Source: Flavobacteriales bacterium
GTDB lineage: Bacteria; Bacteroidota; Bacteroidia; UBA10329
Reading direction: 5' to 3'
DNA: 64,000 nt
Assembly (NCBI GenBank): GCA_021741075.1
Contig: JAIOYO010000011.1
Coordinates: 1-64,000, forward strand
Positions 33,721 through 42,083 of the stretch are shown here, piece by piece. The notes under the pieces are model-generated. The model searched no databases. It was given only the letters and a program-made list of their open reading frames with translations, and was not told the origin of the DNA. The position numbers were made by a program, and so were the translations under genes. Each line of letters opens with the position of its first letter. Position 1 is the stretch's first letter.

Positions 33721-34473
33721 TTACTTAAATCCTCGCTCCTTTTTAATTCGTTCGTAAGCCTCCGTTAATTTTTGAAATTTTTCCTTGGCGGCATCCTGAT
33801 GTTCCGGTCCTAAGTGGCTGACTTTATCAGGATGATATTTGACCGCCATTTTGCGATAGGCTTTCTTCACTTCTTCGTCCGAAGCGGATTTTGGAATCTC
33901 CAGAATTTGATACACACTTTCGTCATTCTGAACCAAAAACATAGCCTTAATGCTCATGAAATCGGCCTTGCTGATTCCCATGTAGGAGGCAATTCGTGTA
34001 AGCATGTCCAACTCACTTCCATGAATTTCCTGATCTGCATTGGCCAACTGAAACAGGTATTGCAGCAACTGAAGGCGCGAAGCAGCATCCATAAATGTTC
34101 GAATTTGAACACTCACCTTTTGAATTTCGATATTGGTTTTGAGAATCTTACGAAGCAAGAGCAATTGCTGTTGCGCCTTTTCTTCGCCAAACTGCGCTAC
34201 TAGAAACCGTTTTACAAATGCAAGCTCCGACTTCTTGATAGAGTTATCGGCTTTCATCACCGCTGCGGTAAGAATGAGAAGAGACGCTTCAAAATCTCCT
34301 GCAGTTGTGCGCGGCTGCGTCCTACCGGTTCCAACCTGCGGGTCGCCCCACGTCATTACATCACCGCTGGCATTATCATATAAGGAACCCAGTGCAAATC
34401 CAATCAACGCACCGATTGGACCACCAAATGCCCAACCTGCCGTTCCTCCTAACCACTTTGCGTATTTAGCCAT
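33721..34473 (-). CDS. TerB-DnaJ protein (DjlA-like), 250 aa
   Basis: An N-terminal glycine-rich hydrophobic segment (GGTAGWAFGGPIGALIGFALG) is followed by a TerB-like helical domain (about 65-170) and a C-terminal J domain (about 185-250) with the Hsp70-stimulating HPD motif (KYHPDKVSH). The order resembles DjlA, a membrane-linked J-protein. It is the last gene of a five-gene minus-strand run beginning at 37322 and lies 11 nt after the cupin gene. Confidence 0.9.
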   Translation of the reverse strand: MAKYAKWLGGTAGWAFGGPIGALIGFALGSLYDNASGDVMTWGDPQVGTGRTQPRTTAGDFEASLLILTAAVMKADNSIKKSELAFVKRFLVAQFGEEKAQQQLLLLRKILKTNIEIQKVSVQIRTFMDAASRLQLLQYLFQLANADQEIHGSELDMLTRIASYMGISKADFMSIKAMFLVQNDESVYQILEIPKSASDEEVKKAYRKMAVKYHPDKVSHLGPEHQDAAKEKFQKLTEAYERIKKERGFK

Positions 34474-34484
34474 TGGGCGCGAAA

Positions 34485-34997
34485 TTAAAACTCTGACCGT
34501 GACAGCCGTTCGATGACATCCTCCAAATTTGGATATTCCTGAACCAACTGAGATGGTTGCGCCATTTCAAAATCCCGAAAATCAAATCCTGGGGCAACGG
34601 TACAACCGACCAAGCACCAGCTTCCTCCATCCGTAACTTCAGATGCGAACCAACTTTTTCCTTTCACTACTAACTGTGGCTCCTCTACTCCTTCTATGTC
34701 TAAGCCAAGTTGATGAATAACATAACTTCCGTTTGGTTGAATTTCATGAATGGTCAATCCATCGCCATCGTAGAAATGCCACATTTCGTCACTGGCTATA
34801 CGATGAAAAGCGGAGAAATTATCCGCGGTTAATAGAAAATATATACCAGTGGAGTAATTCCTATCACCATCAATTCCTTTCAGTTCTTTTGCTGAAATTA
34901 CGCCTGAAGCGCGATAGGTTTCTTTATACCAGCCACCTTCGGGATGCTTGAGCATTTGAAGCTGAGTAATGTAAAACTTTGCCTTTTCAGGAATCAT
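34485..34997 (-). CDS. DUF985 cupin-family protein, 170 aa
   Basis: A cupin of the DUF985 (Cupin_5) group. Landmarks are HPEGGWYKETYRA near the N-terminus, STGIYFLLTADNFSAFHRI with its metal-site His, DEMWHFYDGDGL, and VAPGFDFRDFEMA toward the end. The family has no established reaction; some relatives are annotated as sugar epimerase-like. Cytoplasmic, in the same operon as its neighbours (20-nt and 11-nt gaps). Confidence 0.9.
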   Translation of the reverse strand: MIPEKAKFYITQLQMLKHPEGGWYKETYRASGVISAKELKGIDGDRNYSTGIYFLLTADNFSAFHRIASDEMWHFYDGDGLTIHEIQPNGSYVIHQLGLDIEGVEEPQLVVKGKSWFASEVTDGGSWCLVGCTVAPGFDFRDFEMAQPSQLVQEYPNLEDVIERLSRSEF

Positions 34998-35017
34998 TTA
35001 CTTCTATTTATTTGTAC

Positions 35018-35380
35018 TTAATTAACTCGGGTTTTTTCTTTCTTCTGCCCTCCCAACGACTCCATGATGGAGGTGATTACTGATAAGACCAAACTAAAAA
35101 GCAACGCCCACCAAAATCCATCTACGTAAAAGCCATCGACTAAATTGCTACCAATTAAGATGATGGCTGCATTGATGACCAACAGGAATAACCCAAGCGA
35201 GAAAATAGTGATTGGAATGGTGAGGATTATGAGTAGTGGCTTAAGGAAACCGTTAAGCAATGCCAAAACAACTGCAACCCAAATAGCCGCAGTGTAATCC
35301 GTTACGTCTGCTCCCGGAAGCAGCCAAGCCGTGAGAAATACGGCCAATGATGAGATAATAATCTTTATGAGAATGTTCAT
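35018..35380 (-). CDS. Holin-4-like four-helix membrane protein, 120 aa
   Basis: Four hydrophobic helices with the landmark LLNGFLKPLLIILTIPIT, typical of the chromosomal family (Pfam phage holin 4 superfamily 2, PF04020). Despite the name it is common in bacterial chromosomes, and nothing phage-like surrounds it. The start ATG at 35380 overlaps the upstream stop in ATGA (35377-35380); a longer in-frame start at 35407 is therefore unlikely. Function unknown. Confidence 0.85.
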   Translation of the reverse strand: MNILIKIIISSLAVFLTAWLLPGADVTDYTAAIWVAVVLALLNGFLKPLLIILTIPITIFSLGLFLLVINAAIILIGSNLVDGFYVDGFWWALLFSLVLSVITSIMESLGGQKKEKTRVN

Positions 35381-36477
35381 TTTATATAGGTTATGCGGTA
35401 AATACAATTGGCGTAATCGTCAGAAACAAGCAGGCTTCCATCTTCCATTTCGAGAATATCAACGGGGCGACCCAAACGTTCTGCTCCATTAAGCCAGCCA
35501 TCGGCAAATACTTCATACTTAACAGATTCATTGCCATTGAGTTCAACTCTGGTAATTCTGTATCCATCCGGAACGGTCTTATTCCAAGATCCGTGCTCGG
35601 CTATAAATATCGACTTTCTGTATTCCTCTGGAAAAACATCTTTCTCGATAAAGGTTATTCCCAACGAAGCTACGTGAGCGCCAAGTTTCTGAGCAGGAGC
35701 TATGAACTCATCGCAAGAACGCTTGTCTCCAAATTTCGGATCAGCATATTGACCCGCATGGCAATGAGGATAACCGAAGTGCATTCCTTTTTCGGGAGCG
35801 TGGTTCAGTTCATCATTCGGTTTGTTCTCGCCAAACCAGTCGCGGCCATTATCCGTAAACCAAAGTTCTTTCGTTTTTGGATGCCAATCAAACCCTACCG
35901 AGTTGCGTATTCCGTGGGCAAACACTTCAAAATCGGAACCATCCGCATTCATTCTAGTAATGGAAGCAAAGCGCTCATCTTCACTTAAGCAGATATTGCA
36001 AGGCGCGCCAATTGGTACATACAGTTTTCCATCTGGACCAAAAGCAATGTACTTCCAACCATGATGTTTTTCGGTCGGAAAATCATCGCGAATGGTTTGC
36101 ATGTTTGGTGGATTTGCAAGTTTATCATCAATGCCGCGCATCACCGAAACCGCGCTAATCTCGGCTATATACAAATCGCCATCTCGGTAAGCTACACCAT
36201 TTGGCTGATTCAATCCTTCAGCTAACACGTAGGTCTTATCAGATTTCCAATCTCCATCCTCATCAACAACTGCATACACTTTTCCTTCGTTTCTGCTACC
36301 AACGAAAATCACTCCTTTCGGGCCTTGCGCCAACGACCGGGCATTTTCAACTTCTGTTGCATAAAGCTCAATCTTAAAACCCTCGGGGAGTTTGATAAGA
36401 TGAAGCATATCCTGAATTTTCTGCGCTCTAGCAGAAATTGAAAGGAGAATGACCAAGAAGAGTACGCTAAACCTCAA
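35377..36477 (-). CDS. Exported PQQ-dependent sugar dehydrogenase-like beta-propeller, 366 aa
   Basis: Signal peptide (1-19, ending ARAQ), then a beta-propeller of the glucose/sorbosone dehydrogenase family. Landmarks are HHGWKYIAFGPDGKLYVPIGAPCN, the propeller strand HGIRNSVGFDWHPKT with LWFTDNGRD, and IAEHGSWNKTVPDGYRI. Relatives oxidise aldoses with PQQ in the periplasm, but many Bacteroidota members are uncharacterised and cofactor use here is inferred. It overlaps both neighbours by 4 nt, so it is translationally coupled. Confidence 0.88.
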   Translation of the reverse strand: MRFSVLFLVILLSISARAQKIQDMLHLIKLPEGFKIELYATEVENARSLAQGPKGVIFVGSRNEGKVYAVVDEDGDWKSDKTYVLAEGLNQPNGVAYRDGDLYIAEISAVSVMRGIDDKLANPPNMQTIRDDFPTEKHHGWKYIAFGPDGKLYVPIGAPCNICLSEDERFASITRMNADGSDFEVFAHGIRNSVGFDWHPKTKELWFTDNGRDWFGENKPNDELNHAPEKGMHFGYPHCHAGQYADPKFGDKRSCDEFIAPAQKLGAHVASLGITFIEKDVFPEEYRKSIFIAEHGSWNKTVPDGYRITRVELNGNESVKYEVFADGWLNGAERLGRPVDILEMEDGSLLVSDDYANCIYRITYIK

Positions 36478-37322
36478 GCTTGGTTAATTAAGAATTGCAA
36501 TGCCAATTGATTGAACTTTTCTGGCTCTTCAAATTGCGGTACATGTCCGCATTTATCGAAGGTTTCGAAACGCGCATTGGGCACCAAAGCATGTATTTGT
36601 TCTCCGTATGCGTAAGGAAGAATGGCATCTTCTTTTCCCCAAAGAATGAGTTTTGGGAAATCGAGATGATTTAACCGTTCGTAATGCGGCACATGATTTT
36701 CGAGCATAAAGTTTCGGAGTGTGCTCAATAATGCCCGCTTAGAACCTTTGATATCCATTGGAGCTGCAAACCATTTGGCAAAATCACCATGCTTCTTCTT
36801 GTCGAATACACCTTTGATGGGAGCGCGTTTTAAAATGGGTCCTCCTATTGTTCCTATTAATGCTTCGCCAATTAACTTGGGCTGCATTATGCGTATTCCG
36901 GGGTCTTTTGGAGTTGGAATGCCATAACAATCGACTAAAAAGATGGATTTTATTTTATCAGGATGATGGCTTGCAAATCGGGCACTGATGGCACCACCCA
37001 TACTCAGTCCAACCAAATGAAACTTCTCTTTTAAACCAACAAATGCAATCAGGTCAGAAACCTGAGCCATAAAAAGTTCGCTTCCGTGTTCGCCTTTTAC
37101 TCGATCCGAAAATCCGCGCCCGTACAAATCAAAGCGCAGCACACGATAACCTTGACCAATTAGAAAGTGAAATTGCTTGTCCCACACGTGCATGTGACCA
37201 ATAAGTCCATGAATAAGCACCACTACTTCCCCGTTTTCGGGCCCAGCAAACTCGTACCGAACCTTCCCGTTAGAAAGTTGAGCGTACGCTCCGTGCTTCT
37301 CCATTTCTCTTAGAATGCTCAT
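36474..37322 (-). CDS. Alpha/beta hydrolase, 282 aa
   Basis: A classic alpha/beta-hydrolase fold: oxyanion motif VLIHGLIGHMHVWD, nucleophile elbow GLSMGG, an Asp in LWGKEDAILP and the C-terminal His in KCGHVPQFEEPE. The substrate is unknown. First gene of the run hydrolase, propeller dehydrogenase, holin-like, cupin, DnaJ. A perfect -7 box lies 4 nt before the ATG, predicting a leaderless operon mRNA. Confidence 0.9.
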   Translation of the reverse strand: MSILREMEKHGAYAQLSNGKVRYEFAGPENGEVVVLIHGLIGHMHVWDKQFHFLIGQGYRVLRFDLYGRGFSDRVKGEHGSELFMAQVSDLIAFVGLKEKFHLVGLSMGGAISARFASHHPDKIKSIFLVDCYGIPTPKDPGIRIMQPKLIGEALIGTIGGPILKRAPIKGVFDKKKHGDFAKWFAAPMDIKGSKRALLSTLRNFMLENHVPHYERLNHLDFPKLILWGKEDAILPYAYGEQIHALVPNARFETFDKCGHVPQFEEPEKFNQLALQFLINQA

Positions 37323-37326
37323 GGTT

Positions 37327-37334
37327 CAAATTTA
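37327..37334 (-). promoter_or_regulatory. -7 box of the five-gene operon, 4 nt from ATG
   Basis: The minus strand reads TAAATTTG (perfect TAnnTTTG) then AACC and the ATG at 37322. Confidence 0.55.
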
Positions 37335-37379
37335 TCAAACTCGATGGTTGTTCTTATCCTTTTTTACTTTGCGCTCAAC

Positions 37380-38048
37380 ATGACAACAATTGCAGAAAAC
37401 ATACGCCACGTAAAATCAGAAATACCAAACCACGTTACGTTGGTTGCTGTTTCTAAAACCAAACCAAACGAATTGTTGACGGAGGCCTACCATGCTGGTC
37501 AGCGAATTTTTGGAGAAAACCGCGTGCAGGAACTAGTACCAAAATCAGAAACGCTGCCAAAAGACATAGCGTGGCACATGATTGGGCACTTGCAGCGCAA
37601 TAAGATAAAATACATTGCTCCGTTTGTGAGTTGCATTCAATCGGTTGACACGGTTGATTTGCTTGCCGAGATTAATAAACAAGCTGCCAAACATTCGCGC
37701 AGCATTCTGGTGTTGCTTCAATTTCACATTGCCCAAGAAGATACCAAGTTTGGGTTGACTTTGGAGGAAGCCGAAACGTATTTGGCTTCTACTGAATTTG
37801 CCAAACTGAGAAACATTGAGATTGCTGGGGTCATGGGTATGGCCACCTTTACAGATGATGAACTGCAAGTTCGAACTGAATTCAAGACCCTGAAATCCAT
37901 TTTCGGTACGCTAAAGTCCCAGTTCTTTTCTACCAAACCCTCTTTTAAAGAAATATCTATGGGAATGTCTGGCGATTACAAGATTGCCATTGAAGAAGGT
38001 AGCACGATGGTTCGGGTTGGAAGCTCCATCTTCGGTAGTCGAAGCTGA
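37380..38048 (+). CDS. PLP-binding homeostasis protein, YggS/PROSC family
   Basis: A single-domain TIM barrel of the alanine-racemase fold binding pyridoxal phosphate, which balances free PLP and amino-acid pools. The PLP lysine is in LVAVSKTKP. Other landmarks are IFGENRVQEL, WHMIGHLQRNK, SVDTVDLL and SMGMSGDYKIAIEEGSTMVRVGSSIFG. About 222 aa, a normal length. I chose the ATG at 37380 (MTTIAENIRHVK) over an earlier start at 37344 that adds a non-family stretch. First gene of the compact run to 43589. Confidence 0.94.
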   Translation: MTTIAENIRHVKSEIPNHVTLVAVSKTKPNELLTEAYHAGQRIFGENRVQELVPKSETLPKDIAWHMIGHLQRNKIKYIAPFVSCIQSVDTVDLLAEINKQAAKHSRSILVLLQFHIAQEDTKFGLTLEEAETYLASTEFAKLRNIEIAGVMGMATFTDDELQVRTEFKTLKSIFGTLKSQFFSTKPSFKEISMGMSGDYKIAIEEGSTMVRVGSSIFGSRS

Positions 38049-38053
38049 TTGAG

Positions 38054-38061
38054 TACATTCG
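38054..38061 (+). promoter_or_regulatory. Probable internal -7 box before the HEAT-like gene
   Basis: TACATTCG (one mismatch to TAnnTTTG), 11 nt before the ATG at 38073 and after the stop of the YggS gene. It argues that translation starts at 38073, not at the TTG at 38049. Confidence 0.4.
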
Positions 38062-38072
38062 CGCCTCGAATT

Positions 38073-38603
38073 ATGGCAAAAATTTCAAAGACAAACCGTG
38101 AAGCGGTTATCAAAGATCTGAAGAGCAACGATGAAACGTTTGCGCTAAAGGCAATTGAAAAAATCAAAAAGGGAGGTGATGCCTCTTATATAAGTGACCT
38201 GCTGCAGGCACTAGTTGACACCACGGACGTGAGTATTGAAAACGCTATTTCTCAGTTGCTTTTTGACTTAAAAGACAAAGATGCAATGGAAGAAATTGTG
38301 AATCAGCTAGGAAATCCAAGGTTTTCGGATGTGCGAATTCTCATGCTTTCGGCCTGCTGGCAATCAGGAATCGACCTTAGTCATCGGTTACCAGATTTTA
38401 TTACTGTTGCCTCAACTGGCAACTACATGGAGTGCTTAGAGGTGCTAACAGTTGTAGAAAATTGGGAAGGCATTGCAAATCAGGAAATGCTCGAAAACGA
38501 AATTATCCGCCTAAAAGCGTTCTTATCAGAATCAGACACTCCAGAAAACGATGAGATGATTTTCAGCATTATGGAGGAAATGGAAAAATTTGTTGTGCAA
38601 TAG
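38073..38603 (+). CDS. Helical HEAT-like repeat hypothetical protein, 176 aa
   Basis: An all-helical acidic protein with repeat-like segments such as NDETFALKAIEKIKKGGD and VSIENAISQLLFDLKDKDAME, suggesting HEAT/ARM-type helical repeats that bind a partner. No catalytic motif. Cytoplasmic. Located between the YggS gene and the outer-membrane receptor genes in the same run; its specific role is unknown. Confidence 0.75.
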   Translation: MAKISKTNREAVIKDLKSNDETFALKAIEKIKKGGDASYISDLLQALVDTTDVSIENAISQLLFDLKDKDAMEEIVNQLGNPRFSDVRILMLSACWQSGIDLSHRLPDFITVASTGNYMECLEVLTVVENWEGIANQEMLENEIIRLKAFLSESDTPENDEMIFSIMEEMEKFVVQ

Positions 38604-38642
38604 TCTATGAACTTGGCCGTTAGCGAGCCATTAACTTGTAAT

Positions 38643-39302
38643 ATGAAACGTATTCTAAAAAAGTTTCTTTTTTCAATCTCGGTTATTTCGTGCTTTGTGG
38701 CAACCACCACCCAAGCCCAAACCAAAAGCGACAGCCTATTGCAATTTTCTGGAGTTCTGCTTACGCGCGATAGCCTTGTTGCCGTTCCGTTTGCCAACAT
38801 CCTTATCAAAGGCTCAAAACGCGGAACCATTTCCGATTATTTTGGCTACTTCTCGTTTGTCGCTGAGCGTGGCGATACCATCCAATTCTCGTACATCGGA
38901 TTTAAAGATGCCCTGTTTGTTATACCAGATTCGCTCGATAAAAGAAACTATTCGCTCATTCAAATGATGGATGGCGATACTATTACCCTACAAGAAGCAG
39001 TTATTTATCCTTGGCCTACCAAAGAACAATTTCGCGAAGCCTTCTTGGATTTGCGTTTACCCGAAGACGATAAGCAGCGCGCCCAGCGCAATTTGGCTCG
39101 TGCCGACTTGAAAGAGCGAATGGAAAACATGGGCATGGATGGAAGCGAGAACTTTACCTACGCCATGCAGCAACGTGGTGCTCAATTATACTACGCTGGT
39201 CAGCTTCCACCAAACAACTTGCTTAATCCATTGGCTTGGGCCAAATTCATAAAAGCATGGAAAAACGGAGATTTCAAGAGAAAAAAACGGGATAGATATT
39301 AA
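38643..39302 (+). CDS. Exported protein with carboxypeptidase-like regulatory domain, 219 aa
   Basis: Signal peptide (about 1-26, ending TQAQT), then a CarboxypepD_reg-like beta sandwich (about 32-120) with the diagnostic VPFANILIKGSKRGTISDYF and FGYFSFVAERGDTIQFSYIGF. A charged helical tail ends in a basic KRKKRDRY. The same domain opens the TonB receptor that follows 2 nt later, so the two are probably paired in the periplasm. The ATG at 38643 is chosen because it opens the signal peptide; an earlier start at 38607 is not. Confidence 0.85.
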   Translation: MKRILKKFLFSISVISCFVATTTQAQTKSDSLLQFSGVLLTRDSLVAVPFANILIKGSKRGTISDYFGYFSFVAERGDTIQFSYIGFKDALFVIPDSLDKRNYSLIQMMDGDTITLQEAVIYPWPTKEQFREAFLDLRLPEDDKQRAQRNLARADLKERMENMGMDGSENFTYAMQQRGAQLYYAGQLPPNNLLNPLAWAKFIKAWKNGDFKRKKRDRY

Positions 39303-39304
39303 TC

Positions 39305-41824
39305 TTGGTCAAATTTCTCTCGATAAAAGCGAAAGCGCTTCTTGTAACGCTCATAGTGCTAGTGGTTGGCAGTGGAACACTGTTTGCCCAAAAAGCAACC
39401 GTAACCGGAAAACTACTTGACGAGGATAACAAAGGAATACCGTTTGCAGCCGTAGCAGCTGTTGGTTTTACTGGCGGAACAACAACCGATAGTTTAGGAA
39501 ACTATTCTCTAACCATTCTGGCCAACACCAAGCTTAAAGTATCGTTTTCGCACTTAAACTACGACACCCAACTTTTTGAATTAGAACTGGCCGAAGGCGA
39601 AGTAAAAACCCTGAACCGAATTCTCAAATTCAAAGAAAACCTGATTACCGAGGCGGTGGTGAATGACGATGCCAATCGGAACAACACCATGACGCGAGTT
39701 GACCCGCGAATTGCAATTGAAATTCCCTCGGCCGGAGGAGGAATTGAGGCCGTAATAAAAACCTTCGCGGGCGTGAGTTCAAACAACGAATTGAGTTCGC
39801 AATACAACGTTAGAGGTGGTAATTACGATGAAAATCTGGTTTACGTAAACGACATCGAGATTTACCGTCCATTTTTGGTGAGGTCTGGCCAGCAAGAAGG
39901 ATTAAGTTTCATAAACCCCGATTTGGTTGGCAGTTTGAGTTTCTCGGCTGGAGGTTTTGAAGCCAAGTATGGCGATAAGATGTCGTCTGTTTTGGATGTA
40001 AAATACAAGCGTCCGCGCAAGTTTGCAGGGTCCGTTGCCGGAAGTTTGCTTGGTGGTTCTGTTCATTTGGAGGGCTCCTCTAAGGATTACAGATTTTCCT
40101 ATTTGGGCGGATTTCGTTACCGATCCAATCAATACATCTTGGGAAGTTTAGATACGGACGGTGCGTATCGTCCTCAATTTATGGATGCGCAAGGGCTTCT
40201 TAATTTTGATATCAATGAGGAATGGAGCGTTAGTGCATTGGTAAACTACGCCCAAAACAAATACCAATTCATTCCTGAAAACCGCGAAACCGACTTCGGA
40301 ACGATCAGCGATGCATTGCGGTTTACTGTGTATTTTGATGGACAAGAAGTAAATACGTTTGAGACCATGCTTGGGGCGTTAACGGTAGAATATCGTCCAG
40401 ATCCAACGCTAAAATTCAAGTTGATTGCATCCGCTTTCCGATCAAACGAAACAGAAACCTTTGATGTGCAAGGGCAATATTTCCTTGGTCAGTTAGAAAA
40501 CAACTTTGGTTCAGACAATTTGGGAGAGGTGGCCTTCAATCGCGGCATCGGTACGTTCCTAGACCATGCACGAAATTATCTAACTGCTAATGTTTTTTCA
40601 CTTCGCCACATTGGTAAATGGTTTGATGGCTACCGTATTCTCGATTGGGGAATCAAGTACCAATACGAAGACATAACAGATAAGCTTAGCGAGTGGAACA
40701 TGATTGATTCCTCTGGTTTTTCATTACCGCTCAATCCAAATGAGCTTCAAGTATTTAACGTGCTTAAAACCACTATCAAGCTACAAAGCCATCGCGGTAG
40801 CGGATTCATACAAAACACATGGATGTTTTCTGACACAAGCAAGCACCGACTTACGGCTGGTGTTCGTTTCCATTATTGGAATGTGAACCAACAGTTTTTT
40901 GCTACTCCGAGGGCCAATTATTCGTTCAATCCAAGATGGAAAAAGGCCGATATGCTTTTCCGAGCTTCGGGCGGAATGTACTACCAGCCTCCCTTCTACC
41001 GTGAGCTGCGCGACCTGAACGGTGAGTTGAATACAAACGTACGTGCGCAGCAATCCTATCATGCGGTTATTGGCATGGATTACAATTTTAAAGCATGGAA
41101 ACGCCCGTTCAAATTGGTGGCAGAAGTGTATTACAAATACCTCAACGACCTTGTAACCTACGAGATTGACAACGTTCGAATAAGGTATTACGCTAAAAAC
41201 AACTCTCGCGGATATGCAACCGGAATTGACTTGAAATTGAACGGTGAATTTGTGAAAGGAATTGAGTCGTGGGCAAGTATGTCGGTTATGACCGTTCAGG
41301 AAGACATTCTAGACGATTTCTACTACGATTATTACAATTCGGATGGCGAGAAAATAGTATATGGAATTACCGAAAACGCTACTCCAACTGATAGTATCAA
41401 ACAAACGCCAGGATTTATTCCACGACCAACGGATCAGCGTGTGAACTTCTCACTTTACTTCCAAGATTATGTACCAAAATTGCCATCGCTTAAGATGCAC
41501 TTGAATTTGGTGTTCGGTTCGGGAATGCCGTTCGGGCCACCAGACAATACGCGTTACAGAGACACGCTTCGTATTCCTCCTTATAGAAGAGTTGATATTG
41601 GTTTCTCTTACATGCTTTTAGGCGAGAAGAAGAAATTTGTTGGCCCAAAAAACCCACTTAAATACTTGGAATCAGTTTGGCTTAGCTTCGAGGTTTTTAA
41701 CCTTCTTGGCACAAACAACACGCTCAGTTATCTGTGGATTTCTGACATCACCAACCGCCAATATGCCGTTCCGAATTACCTGACGGCAAGGCGTATTAAT
41801 GCCAAAATTGTGGTGAAGTTCTGA
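39305..41824 (+). CDS. TonB-dependent outer-membrane receptor, 839 aa
   Basis: Signal peptide (about 1-28, ending LFAQ), an N-terminal carboxypeptidase-like regulatory domain (about 30-115), a TonB plug (about 125-230; IPSAGGGIEAVIKTFAGVSS, YNVRGGNYDENLVYVNDIE) and a 22-strand-type barrel to the end (KIVVKF, with a terminal Phe). It imports an unknown large substrate using TonB energy; no SusD partner is present, so glycan uptake of the Sus type is not indicated. The only start before the signal peptide is TTG at 39305, 2 nt after the previous stop, so it is probably translationally coupled. Confidence 0.92.
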   Translation: MVKFLSIKAKALLVTLIVLVVGSGTLFAQKATVTGKLLDEDNKGIPFAAVAAVGFTGGTTTDSLGNYSLTILANTKLKVSFSHLNYDTQLFELELAEGEVKTLNRILKFKENLITEAVVNDDANRNNTMTRVDPRIAIEIPSAGGGIEAVIKTFAGVSSNNELSSQYNVRGGNYDENLVYVNDIEIYRPFLVRSGQQEGLSFINPDLVGSLSFSAGGFEAKYGDKMSSVLDVKYKRPRKFAGSVAGSLLGGSVHLEGSSKDYRFSYLGGFRYRSNQYILGSLDTDGAYRPQFMDAQGLLNFDINEEWSVSALVNYAQNKYQFIPENRETDFGTISDALRFTVYFDGQEVNTFETMLGALTVEYRPDPTLKFKLIASAFRSNETETFDVQGQYFLGQLENNFGSDNLGEVAFNRGIGTFLDHARNYLTANVFSLRHIGKWFDGYRILDWGIKYQYEDITDKLSEWNMIDSSGFSLPLNPNELQVFNVLKTTIKLQSHRGSGFIQNTWMFSDTSKHRLTAGVRFHYWNVNQQFFATPRANYSFNPRWKKADMLFRASGGMYYQPPFYRELRDLNGELNTNVRAQQSYHAVIGMDYNFKAWKRPFKLVAEVYYKYLNDLVTYEIDNVRIRYYAKNNSRGYATGIDLKLNGEFVKGIESWASMSVMTVQEDILDDFYYDYYNSDGEKIVYGITENATPTDSIKQTPGFIPRPTDQRVNFSLYFQDYVPKLPSLKMHLNLVFGSGMPFGPPDNTRYRDTLRIPPYRRVDIGFSYMLLGEKKKFVGPKNPLKYLESVWLSFEVFNLLGTNNTLSYLWISDITNRQYAVPNYLTARRINAKIVVKF

Positions 41825-42072
41825 TGAGAGTCGTAGGTCGCATACCACATCCAAGTATTAGCATTACTATTTTTGAGTACAACGAAAAGTACACCCTGAA
41901 ACTAGAGGCGGGTCCAATGGAGCAATCTTACAAGATTACCATCGACCAAATTGGGAACTTGGGCAATCTTCACAAGTTGGTAGACGAATCCTTTCTAAAG
42001 GAATGTTTAGTTCATTTCAACGCCATGTATCTTTCTTGGAAAAGCACGGTCGAAAGGAATCAAGCAACGTAA
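41824..42072 (+). CDS. Conserved small Bacteroidota protein, 82 aa
   Basis: A short soluble protein beginning MRVVGRIPHPSISITIFEYN and containing YTLKLEAGPMEQSYKI, a pattern I recognise as a Bacteroidota-restricted conserved hypothetical family of 70-85 aa without assigned function. Its ATG shares bases with the receptor stop (TGATG, 41822-41826), indicating coupling. It ends 11 nt before the OstA-like gene. Confidence 0.8.
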   Translation: MRVVGRIPHPSISITIFEYNEKYTLKLEAGPMEQSYKITIDQIGNLGNLHKLVDESFLKECLVHFNAMYLSWKSTVERNQAT

Positions 42073-42083
42073 CTTTGGCACCA

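Noticed and set aside
35018..35380. Phage holin, hence a prophage
   Set aside because: The family is common as a chromosomal membrane protein; neighbours form a housekeeping operon and no phage structural gene, integrase or lysin is present.
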